A stretch of 57,862 nt of DNA from Diplocarpon mali (taxonomy: Eukaryota; Ascomycota; Leotiomycetes; Helotiales; Drepanopezizaceae). Location: positions 146,600 to 204,461 of the forward strand of contig JAENRP010000052.1 of the NCBI GenBank assembly GCA_024741835.1. Direction: 5' to 3'. Of this stretch, positions 21,780 to 30,731 are shown piece by piece; position 1 is the first letter of the stretch; the number at the start of each line of letters is the position of its first letter. The notes beneath the pieces were generated by a model. It was given only the letters and a program-made list of their open reading frames with translations, ran no database searches and was not told where the DNA came from. Made by a program: the position numbers and the translations under genes.

Positions 21780-22260
21780 CAAGTACTCAAGGGCAGCCTA
21801 TGCCAAGGCCGTCACATGTCCTGAGATTCTCTCTCCTCCTTCACTCTCGTCATGTGCCTTATATATGACCCCGATCACTACATTCCTCCAGTATCCTTCA
21901 TATGCGCGGAGTTGGGGTAGGTCAGGCTGGTTCTGGCTTTTCGTGCGAATGGGTCTCTTCACCATTCTCTGCGGATTCATCTGTGGCCTCCTGCTCCCCG
22001 ACTCGTTCAAAAATCCTTGGAGCACGTTTCTATCCCACGTCAGCCTTGTCAGCGAGAGGGAGTTGCACATTCTCCAAACGCGGGTCGTCATGGACGACCC
22101 CATGAAGGGCATGAAGAAGAAGCACTCGGCAGAGCTGGGTTCATCAAGGCTGTAAGTCACGAACAGTTCTCGAAGCTAAGAGCTGGTGCTGATACTATTC
22201 CGAAATTTCAGATCGGGACTGGGCGGCTGTGGATCCATGCCTCGATTTCGAAGAGGTAGA
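21055..22260 (+). pseudogene. Decayed MFS transporter (anion:cation symporter, allantoate-permease-like)
   Basis: Translated pieces in different frames line up with a fungal MFS symporter. In order: LDLVIMPLPTLGFFGLR (TM1 region), DFTEDVGITHSEF in one frame, then VGQQMLSLGIVLFELPFNMI and RAGLERF after a frame change, then LFGIVATFQAFP and AVTRFLLG in a third frame. Further on are RSGWFWLFVRMGLFT, ICGLLLPDSFKNP, and LHILQTRVVMDDPMKG (central loop), ending with GRLWIHAS. The frame changes, the missing middle helices and an inserted (GA)n tract at 21737-21777 show it is broken. In life such proteins import small organic anions or vitamins across the plasma membrane. No intact C-terminal half is visible. 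Confidence 0.75.
21737..21777 (+). repeat. (GA)n microsatellite
   Basis: About twenty uninterrupted GA dinucleotides, lying inside the decayed MFS gene between its N-terminal and central fragments. Confidence 0.95.
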
Positions 22261-23666
22261 AGCGTCTGGACTCGCTTAGTCTTCTGCTTAACCTACCTGT
22301 TGGTACGCAGATTCCTGTGCAAGAGGCAAGCTGCCCTCGTTCCTGGGGTCATCCCACACAGCTGTACCATATGCGATATGAGGGGTTTCGTATGTATTTC
22401 GGACGGCTGTTCAGCCGGAGGACTTCGGAAGGATATCCATATGCGGCTAGGAGGGACTACAGGAGGGAGGACATTCATAGGTATAAAGGTACCATCTCGG
22501 TCATGTAGAGATAGACAGACATTACAATAGATTCTTTTTGACAACAAGTACTCAACTATATTCACGTGAATATCGATTACCGGTATAGAACCTACACTAC
22601 CAGAGTTTATTGTGTGTAGTGAGGTCTCGTCTGTGGAATTGATACCTCCAAGGACAAAGTGGATATAATTCAGAGCAATCCCCAATCGCCTCTCCACTTC
22701 CTCCGATTGCCGATGCGAGTAAGCCTCCGCACAAAGAGTCCTCAAAGTGACGGACACAAAGGTAGCCTCGCTGATCAAGTAATGGGTGATTTTATATTGA
22801 AGCGAGCAAGGCTTGGAGATCTCCGCGTCGAGACACAAGTCATCCCAGATGACTTTATCGGACTGAAAGCGCTCCGACCACAGTTACTGAGCACTCACAC
22901 TCGATTGCAAGAGGACGAAAAGCTTTCGGCCTTCTATGCTGAGAACTGTTCACAAGGTTCCCTCTACAGACGCAAGATCGCGAGGAGTGGATCACAATGC
23001 GACGGGCCGAACCCCTCAGGAACAATGATTCTTTGATGAGCTCTGCAGCGACTAGGTGGCTTTGAGGCTCTCTTTTAGATGCGTAGATGTAGGCGCAGTA
23101 CCGGTACCGAGATTTCACAGTGAGATGAGGATGAGACAGTCAAGCATGGTTGTATTGTTAAGTCTGCCCCTCCGCAGAGGGTTAGTATCACCGCTATGTA
23201 CATCTGAATCGCCTCCCTTTCTCTGACCCTATAGGCCTTTAGAGCTCGCCGGATAGAGTATCCCGCCGATGACCTCGGTTGAGAACCTTCTCTGCGACCC
23301 CTCTGAATCATATCCGGTTCTTTTGCGAAGCATATCTACAGAATAGTCCTGGACACAAGGGGACGAGGTGTCATTGATATCATCTGCGTACTAACAGTAG
23401 ATGATGTGGCTAGAGTGACGAGCTGCTTTTTGCAGGAATTTGAAGCGAACAGCTGCTCTATCTAAGGCACATGAGCACTGCCACGGTCTACATAGTACTC
23501 GAATCGGGCCTTCAACATCAGAGCCATTCTTGGTAGTACCCAGTCGTAGCAAATGACCAAGACTGAGATTGAAGATATCTGATTCCATCATTATCCTACT
23601 CTCCAAAGAAGCGCAGCTACTGTGAGACGTGACATGTGAGACAAGGAGGCATATCTTCAACCGCTC
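22261..23666. other. Intergenic stretch between the MFS remnant and the small secreted protein
   Basis: No supported gene. A 125-codon frame at 22659-23036 has no recognised motif. The second copy of the 40-bp dispersed repeat is at 22562-22597. Part of 22300-22510 could be more of the decayed transporter but I could not match it. Confidence 0.5.
22562..22597 (+). repeat. Short dispersed repeat, copy 2 of 2
   Basis: Partner of 19049-19085; see that entry for the shared bases. Confidence 0.5.
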
Positions 23667-24058
23667 TTAAAGCGACCCACAGCAGATACACTGATGTACA
23701 GGTTAGCTCGGCAACATAGCTCCAGGGATGCGTTTAGATGGAAATCTTACCGAAGCAGACTCGTATATCCCATTATTACTGTTGGGGTTTTTAAGGTTCT
23801 TTTTACAGGAGCTATGATCACCATCTAACAATTTCCACCCTGGATAGCAATTGAAGTTCTTAATCTGTGTGTCGCATGATGCCGAGTCTTTCTATAGGAG
23901 AAGAGTCAGTACGTTGTTGACGGGAGAAAAGAATATACACAACATACGCATGGAGCGGATTCTTTCTCGCACACGATCGGAGGGCTATCAGCATTCTGCG
24001 CTAGCGATCCGACAGATAGCGAGGAGAGAAGAGCGATGCTGAAGTAAACTGAACGCAT
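23667..24058 (-). CDS. Small secreted cysteine-rich protein, candidate effector, unrecognised
   Basis: Three exons on the minus strand: 24058-23948, 23891-23751 and 23690-23667, giving 91 residues. Both introns (56 and 60 nt) are phase 0. Intron 1 is GTATGT...TATAG; intron 2 is GTAAGA...CATCAG with a CTAAC branch site 17 nt upstream of the acceptor. Residues 1-20 are a signal peptide (MRSVYFSIALLSSLSVGSLA, cleavage likely before Q21). The mature part of about 71 residues has eight cysteines: C30, C37, C43, C52, C66, C85, C87 and C88. The last three come from the seven-residue exon 3 (CICCGSL). A longer start 30 nt upstream is open but would put ten polar residues before the signal peptide. 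No family was recognised; size, secretion signal and an even cysteine count are typical of fungal effectors or antimicrobial proteins, which is inference. It sits alone between pseudogenes and repeats. Confidence 0.72.
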
Positions 24059-24192
24059 TGTTTCGAGTGGATTTTGGGTGCTTTGCACTAGAAGTGAAGG
24101 CGAGACTTGCTGCCTTGCTTAGGAAAAAAAAGGGAAAATGAATTGAAAGCTGCCAGGCGATCCCTCCACCGCTGACGTGGTAAGTGTGTCGG

Positions 24193-24202
24193 TATTTATA
24201 TG
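24193..24202 (-). promoter_or_regulatory. Probable TATA box of the small secreted protein
   Basis: Reads CATATAAATA on the minus strand, about 135-145 bp upstream of the start codon at 24058. A usual distance for fungi; not tested. Confidence 0.45.
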
Positions 24203-25439
24203 CGGAGAGACACGCGAGAAAGTCGGTATTGTATCATGAGGTTTCTCGGTATCGTTGCATCTAAATTGAGGTAGGGGTGAGGTCGAAGTTCGCTCTCGGC
24301 TGCAAGAAGCATATTAGAACCCCAGATCCTTCCGTGTGGTAGATATTCCTCCATCGCGAGGCCCAGGCGCTAGTTGGAAACAGTGTTCCGGGTATCTCTG
24401 AATGTTTCAAAGTAATAGAAGAACTGCGCGTCGGTGGAGATCAGGCATAGGTGAGTTCTTCTGTGAGTCTTGAAAGAGCCGCTAAGATTCGGCGATTCTG
24501 ATGGGGATAGCTTTGGTATTTGGGCAGCTAGGAACGTCCGAGACAAACGAATCTCCAAATCCGAGGCGTTGTGCGCCTTTCGATGTCAAGAAAACAGCTT
24601 CGAGGAGATATTGCCCCGGGCTTTGCGAATGGCCGCCTCCCTCATACTCGCCCACACCCGCTCCTCCACTGTGGTGGAGCGGATATCTTTTGTCCCCGCA
24701 TGGCAAGGGGGTCTCTGAATTTGTATTTGATGTTATACCATGCAATTAACGTCTAGCGGCGAGGAATCTCCGACAGTGTTCCCAGTATTATAATTTATTT
24801 GCAAGTTCAAAGATTTGAAAGGGATAATTCAGGGAACAAAGTTACCCACTGTATCGCTGGAATATCGAACTGTACCAAAACTGGGGAAAACCCGAAGTCT
24901 ATATAGGTAATTTTACTGGGTTACAGTAAGGGATATTTCGAAATTTGATATAACCAACCAAGAATTGGTTTTCTCTAGAATTATAGACTAGATCTGTCTA
25001 CTCGTACGCAGTGGATTCTGGCTTTTGCTTGACACTTCTCTGTAAGAAAGGCCATTTTTGATTCGGGAAGCCCAGCTCAAGCATCTCACTCTATGCCCCT
25101 GAGAAATGACATCCGTACATTCACTTGGGAGATAGTCATAGCGACTACGCAAATCAACGCCAACCTACCTAATGGACCTACCTCTTCGTCCCAGCGCCGC
25201 GCCCAGGTTCCATGTGCTCTGTTACAGCCCTTTTACATATTTTCCCCTGTAGGATCATTAAAAGTCTGTTATTTTGATCTTTAGGCTTTGAACCTTACTA
25301 GCTCGTTTCTCGTGAAACATGAGGTGACCCTGGGACAGGGATATGCTCATAGCAGAAAGCAGAAAGCCTAACTTCTGAATTATGCCCGCGAGTTCAATTC
25401 TGATTTAGAATATTTCTTCTACTATTAAGCATGGGAGAG

Positions 25440-26055
25440 CTTAACTCGCTGACGAGTGCGTTACGAAGCTGAAAGCTTTAACCGCATATCAAATCTGACC
25501 GTGCCTAGGCATTCAAATCAGCCTAATTACAAGGTAAAAGCCAACGGAGACAACGACTTCATACTTATACCGAGTGTCTCCTACGAATTTGCAAACTCTT
25601 TAGATTATTTTCAAAGAAGTTATAAAGCTGACACTGAGCCGTTTTTCTGGCGAAATGTTAAAACCTGTGCTAAATAAAGTCACAACTTAGAAGCCTTGGG
25701 ATAAGTTTTCTCTCTGCCTCTTTTATAATATACCCTTTACTTCCAGCTGAAACCTGTCTACTTTAGGTTTATTCAAATATACATCTGTAAGGAAGGAAGG
25801 GCCTATTAATAAATGTAAGAGAGAACAATGCAAGTTATCGCTTGTTAAGAAAAGAAGGGCAAACAATAGATTTCGAGGCCTTGAAGCTTTTAAGATTTTT
25901 CCGAAGATTTCTTCATTAGCCAAAGCTTACAAGAAGGGTTCTAATTGGCAGCTGCTGCTAGCCAGTAAGACGCTCAACATAAGTAAATAAATAGCCGCTA
26001 TCAGCAATAAGGGCTCATCTTGGCCTAAGGAACCCAAGGCGAGTTTATCTAATGT
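25440..26055 (-). repeat. Dispersed repeat, decayed inverted copy (copy R)
   Basis: The reverse complement aligns with 3261-3900. Shared blocks include GGTAAAGGG (AGTAAAGGG here), GAGAATTTGCAGGTTCGTGGGA versus GAGTTTGCAAATTCGTAGGA, and GAAGCGTCTTC versus GAGCGTCTTACT. On the plus strand here 25456-25677 stays open for 73 codons (FILIPSVSYEFANSLDYF), and part of the same peptide is legible on the minus strand of the 3.3-kb copy, suggesting that this was once the coding strand of the element. Confidence 0.6.
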
Positions 26056-26094
26056 AGAGACCTAGTGTAGGGACCTAGAAGTGGAGGAGTCACG

Positions 26095-26345
26095 TGATAG
26101 AAGTCATATGACATAGGTCATATGATCGGCTAAGGGCCGAAGGGGGTATAAATAGGACTATTGTTGTACTTAGAGACAGCGCGCAATGCCAACCTTCTAT
26201 TCTACCCCCAACTAGTGAATTGGCCTAGTTCTTTATCCTATAAAGAGCCCAATTGTGGTGCTTCCTCCTCTTTATTCTAGGGCTTCCCTTAGCCCTCTGC
26301 TTTGTGTTTTCCCCTATGTCCTTTACTAAATGCCTCCTTCAAAAT
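26095..26345 (+). repeat. LTR-retrotransposon leader-like remnant, copy 2
   Basis: Matches 13978-14200 in block order, including the identical CCCAATTGTGGTGCTTCCTC at 26248. Upstream it has a TATA-like GGTATAAATAGG (26146), about 100 bp before that block, consistent with an LTR promoter. The copy abuts the inverted repeat ending near 26055. Confidence 0.5.
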
Positions 26346-27138
26346 ATACTTACCCAAGACCTAGAAAGAATGGCTATCAATTAAGGTATAAGTTGGACTT
26401 GTATCTAAAGGATTTGGATCCCTTAAAAGTATAATAAGCTATAGGTGAGGTATGCTCTAATAGTATTCTAGCAGATTGCACGAGGGAGTATGAGGTGCAA
26501 TCGATGGTGTTGGTTGTCTATTATTCAAAAAGAGTTCTCTGAGCTCGAGAATATCTATAGGCGGCCTTAGCGCCTTAGCATCGCGTCATGTGACTAGCAT
26601 GTGATATGCATTCACCTGCAACATAAGCTAAGAGTAAGTCAAGGATATTTATACTAACTTCTCCATATCCTCAATACAAAAATAGCGTATTCCGCTTAGA
26701 TTATGTAGTTTAGAACTGATGTAACCTATTGGAAGGAAAAGGAAAGGTAAACGTAGTACCGAGGCTATATAGTAATTATTAACAGAAAAGAAAGGGGCTA
26801 ACTACTCAGTGAAAACCGCTCAAATGCTTAACTTAATACCGGCTATTTCTTGGACCTGTGGGCTACGGAACTCGAATGAAATTATACGGTTTAGGCAATA
26901 GGGCGTATCTCTATGATTCTACTAGAAGTTTAATTCTGTTTTATTTCTTATAGGGGGTAGATTAAAGTCCTACTAGTAGGTGTTTTTTCCTTTTAATACA
27001 TTTCATTAGCACTGAAATGTATAGCATAAGTAAGAGATACTATCTTATATTTTTCTATAGGAGCAGAACCTAGTATAAAAACTCCTTACATCTTTGTTAT
27101 TTAGCCAACTATACTTATATTTCCTAATTTCATACAGA

Positions 27139-27370
27139 AGAGTCGAACCTTTACATTAGTTGATAATTATTTCTTTCAAGTCTTAGGCGAGTACATTCTG
27201 AAAAGGTACTTAAAGAAATCGAGTCGCCATAGCTTCTCTATCTGAAGACAAGTCCTTTACGATAGTAGCGGCTATTTATTTAATTGTACTAAGCGTCTTA
27301 CTAGTAGGCAGCAGCTCTCGATTATAATCCTTCCTATTGACCTTATAAGTTTTTCGAAATAAGTAATTTT
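27139..27370 (+). repeat. Dispersed repeat, decayed direct copy (copy Q)
   Basis: Same orientation as the copy at 3261-3900. GAGTCGCCATAGCTTC corresponds to GAGCCGCCTCGGCTCC, and AAGCGTCTTACTAGTAGGCAG to AAGCGTCTTCAGCGGCAGG. Most differences are transitions toward A/T. It contains the block GTAGCGGCTATTTATTTAA, shared with the inverted copy R. Confidence 0.6.
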
Positions 27371-27950
27371 AAGCATGTGAGTCTAGCGGATTTGGCAAGG
27401 CAAGAATACCACTGCCGTGGCCTTAAAGCAACAGGTCGTGAGCTAAGAAATAATTACTATAGTCCAGCGGAATTTTTTTACCTCTGTATATTGAGTACTA
27501 GAATTTCTTCTTGCTAGCTACAGCATAATAATAAATCTAAAAAATGAGTAGCTGCTAGATTAGGATTGATTGAGAAAGTTATGTAGAACGGCAGTGAAGT
27601 ATGAACCCCTTTTCTCCCAATTAAACTGCAAGAATAAAAAAATAGCCAGTAGTGAAGTGTCGATATGTTTGTGCTTATTTAGGAGTACTCTAATTTTCTT
27701 TTTTGGTTTATATTAAATGAGAGAAATTTTATAGGGTGGAAAACGACAGTCCAAAGCCACCTCTTTGACTAGGGACAATATTCCACTGCTGTATCATAAT
27801 ACTATAAAAGTTCTTATTAATTATGGTAAAATATGCAAGAAATATAAGGTGTAGAGGTTCGATTTCCCAAGCACCTTCTAGATAACGGAGGGTAAAAGAT
27901 ATTCGCTATATCAAAGAATAACCGAATAACAGAGACGCGCGGGAGAGGAG

Positions 27951-28605
27951 TTGGAGACTCCTCTCTCATACCGGCGCATTGGCATGAGGAATATCGACCA
28001 GATGAGCGCGATCCCCGAGGAGATTGCGAACACGCATCAGAGAATCGATGGCCTGATAGCAGCCGCTGGTATACAGCAGGAAGCGCTTGCGTTGGAGTAC
28101 ACCTCTCGAGACAGTGATCTGATGGTGAGCATCAACGATACTGGATGCTTCACGACGGCGCAGGCCGCCACCAGACTGACGATGAAGCACGGCAACGGAG
28201 GGAGTATCGTGATGATTGCTAGTATAAGTGAGACTATTGCTAATCGAGTGAGACTCTCAAGCTGCAATCCCGGAGCCAGAATGACAGCGTCTAGAGACTC
28301 ATCTGCCCTGCGTACAATGCGTCCAGAGCCGCGGACATCCAGCTCGCTCGCAACCTCGCTTCCGAGTGGGGCCAGCACGGGATCAGAGTCAACACCATCT
28401 CGCCAGGATACATCCTTACTGCGATGGTCGAAGTGCTCGATGCAAAGCACCTCGAGTGAAGGTAGAGCTGGCCGACGGAGAATATCCTGCGACGACCCAG
28501 TGCTCCAAGGAATACAGAGGCGCGACGGCGTTCTTAACAAGCGATGCGAGTAGCTTCATGCCCGGCACCGATTTGCGGATGGATGGAGGGCACGCTGCAT
28601 GGTAG
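27951..28605 (+). pseudogene. Truncated, frameshifted short-chain dehydrogenase/reductase (SDR)
   Basis: SDR pieces are clear: RIDGLIAAAGIQ (the NAG-type motif), the first catalytic Ser region GGSIVMIASISETIANR, a 48-nt intron at about 28249-28296, then the active-site CPAYNASRAADIQLARNLA (Tyr and, where Lys is expected, Arg), GIRVNTISPGYILTAMV, and after a frame change EYRGATAFLTSDASSFM and LRMDGGHAAW. Defects: the N-terminal Rossmann part with TGxxxGxG is missing, cut off where the AT-rich block ends (about 27930); a TGA follows DAKHLE near 28454; at least one frameshift precedes the last segment; and the YxxxK lysine is Arg. The intact relatives are NAD(P)H-dependent sugar-alcohol or polyol dehydrogenases of about 260-350 residues. 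Confidence 0.82.
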
Positions 28606-29585
28606 CGCGCGATGTACTGTTGAGAATAGCTCGAAACTTCCTTGACAGCTTCCCATGATCCGAAGTTTTCATTTAAGAATTTGAAAGACAAGGTTATGAG
28701 GTGGAAGAAAATCAGACGCTTGCTGAGAGTACATGGTACAAATGTCCTCTAGTTGGTGGTAAGGGCAAACTGTGCAAGTAGCAAGAATCAACAAAGAACG
28801 ATCTCTAATTTGAAGAAAAAAATACATATAAATTTTAACTTTAGAGAAGAAATCAAGTTGCTTGCTGGCCGCTGGAAGCTTGACAACAGCCCTCACTAAA
28901 TCCATATATTGAATTTACCCTCACAAGGACCTCTGTAGCGCCTCCACCTGATAAACATCTCTACTCAATTCTCGGTATTCAAAAGAAGATAGCGATGAGA
29001 AATAGAAGATAAAAACAAGGGCATGTGCATCGGCGCTTCTGTAAACCGATATCACCTTGGCAACGCCTTTGACAGGGGCACAGGTAGGTGATCACGGAGA
29101 GAGAAACCATAAAATATCAGAAAAAAGATATTGGCAAGAAAAAGATATTGGCAAAAGAAAAACGTCAAGAGTTCCGAGAAACTAGCAGATTGTAAGCCGG
29201 TCACATGGGTGTAGGGTTTTATGGTTCGCCAGAATATGAGGTTGGAAATGGAGCGAATTCGAAGCCTTCGAGCCAACATTCAATCCGCACAGTTTTAGTT
29301 GACTTATTATGCACCTGTTGCAGTCCTAATATACAACCTCACTCGAAAGTAAGAAATGTTCACTTGATGCCACTAATTCATACGTGCCAAAAAAAAGACA
29401 CACTCTCTGTCTAATGGATTGCTACCCTACTTATATATCCGGAGGCGAAATTCCAAGAAATCCAAACACGCCTGCCACAGCTCAAGATCGTCCAAAGACA
29501 AAAGTCTAGAGGCACACTGTAGCCACCTTGATCAAGCTGATACGCTCCATACGCAACGTCTTGGTATCATCCCCAAGTACCCCCT
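28606..29585. other. Intergenic stretch upstream of nothing on plus, downstream of AA11 on minus
   Basis: No supported gene. Moderately AT-rich, with A-rich runs at 28815-28840 and 29113-29165. The last 100-150 bases probably hold the AA11 3' UTR. Confidence 0.5.
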
Positions 29586-30731
29586 CTAGTACCCTCGAAA
29601 CCTGCCCGGGAACCCTCTGGCCTTGACGGTGCCGTTCCCTGCGCATTGCCCGAAGCCAACGAGGCAGCCTACTCCACAGTAGAGGGGAGAAGTGCCGCAC
29701 CAGCCTCCAGACGAGCAGCAACTGGAGCCAGGACATTTGGTGTCCTTGCCGCAACTCCCGTCAGCGCTGATTCTGGCGGCTTCGGTGGATGAGGCTCCGG
29801 TGGAGAACGAGCCGGCTGAGGACGCTGAGGTGGAAGCCGGAGCTGCGAGTGCAGTCGTAGCTGTGACGGCGCTGGAGCTTCCGCCTGCGACCCCTCCAGA
29901 GGTTGCTGATGGCTTGGGGGAGAGGACAGTGGCGAGAGTGGTGGGAGAGCTGGGAGAGCTGGCTGGTGGTGCTGCCGCTGCTGAGCTCGCCGGCGTCGCC
30001 GGAGGGGCGGCGGCGACAGGCGCTGCAGAGCCTCCCGCGGGAGCTGTCCCAGCACTTGATCCGCAGCCGATGGTGGAATCCTCTGTTGGAGTCCCTGTAA
30101 CATCAGGACCGGGGCTGGGGTACTTGGGAATCGTTTCTCCCTTGGTCTTGCACCCGTTACCGAGGGCGATGTTGGCGACGAAGATTCCTGGACGCTGTGA
30201 GAAGGGGATCTTGGGAGCGGCGCCTGAGCCGGCAGCTGTGATCTCAACGGCTCCGCAGTTCTGGTAGAATTCGGGAGCTCCGGACGATTTGGCGATCCAC
30301 GACCAGCTCAGAATCACTCGCCCGAGTGGTGCATCAGACGGGATGGTGAAGGGGAGCTTCTCTCCGTCTCCCGTGGGGCAGCCGTAGATGGATTGTATCA
30401 CGGTGAATGACTTCCCAGCGTCGGTGGAGAGTGCTATCTGGCAGCTCCCCCCGTTGTGAATAGCACCACCCTTCATGGTTACGGCCGAGGTTTCGCCCTG
30501 GGCGTACTTTGCAGTAGCTGTGCCGGCTCCAGAGGCATCGGCAAAGTCTGTCTCGTAGCCTTTGCAGAAGCCTTGACCGGACTGGAGGGGGCTTTTCAGA
30601 TCGCTATCCTGCTGTTTGCTGTGTGTGTTGAGAGTCGAGCGGAAAGGGATAGGGTCGCTCATCTCCATGTGTGCAGTGACTGCAGATCCGAAGGTCAGAA
30701 TGATCGCGGCGATGATGAGTGAAGATCTCAT
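29586..30731 (-). CDS. AA11 lytic polysaccharide monooxygenase with CBM18, chitin-active
   Basis: Copper enzyme that oxidatively cleaves chitin, secreted. Intronless, 381 residues. The signal peptide ends at VTA-20, leaving the catalytic N-terminal His (H21, HMEMSDPIPF). The second histidine-brace residue is probably H92 (AIHNGGSCQ) and the axial Tyr is Y156 (EFYQNCG). The order HMxM...P...AIHNGG...SWSW...YxNC fits AA11. Residues 205-325 are a Ser/Ala/Thr/Pro linker, likely O-glycosylated. Residues 325-363 are a hevein-type CBM18 with eight cysteines (CGKDTKCPGSSCCSSGGWCG, then three more Cys). The protein continues 18 residues past the module. An AA11 plus CBM18 targets chitin, either the fungus's own wall or prey and fungal chitin. 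Confidence 0.9.
   Translation of the reverse strand: MRSSLIIAAIILTFGSAVTAHMEMSDPIPFRSTLNTHSKQQDSDLKSPLQSGQGFCKGYETDFADASGAGTATAKYAQGETSAVTMKGGAIHNGGSCQIALSTDAGKSFTVIQSIYGCPTGDGEKLPFTIPSDAPLGRVILSWSWIAKSSGAPEFYQNCGAVEITAAGSGAAPKIPFSQRPGIFVANIALGNGCKTKGETIPKYPSPGPDVTGTPTEDSTIGCGSSAGTAPAGGSAAPVAAAPPATPASSAAAAPPASSPSSPTTLATVLSPKPSATSGGVAGGSSSAVTATTALAAPASTSASSAGSFSTGASSTEAARISADGSCGKDTKCPGSSCCSSGGWCGTSPLYCGVGCLVGFGQCAGNGTVKARGFPGRFRGY

Larger units (their letters stand above)
24203..27950. other. AT-rich, repeat-derived block
   Basis: Composition falls sharply from about 24750 onward and recovers at about 27930. Frames are short and stop-rich. It holds a decayed inverted repeat copy (25440-26055), an LTR-like leader (26095-26345), a short gag-like start (ATG at 26330, MPPSKYTYPRPRKN, ended by TAA after about 34 codons) and a third repeat copy (27139-27370). 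Nothing intact is seen. High TA content and C-to-T/G-to-A changes relative to the GC-rich copies fit RIP. Confidence 0.6.
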
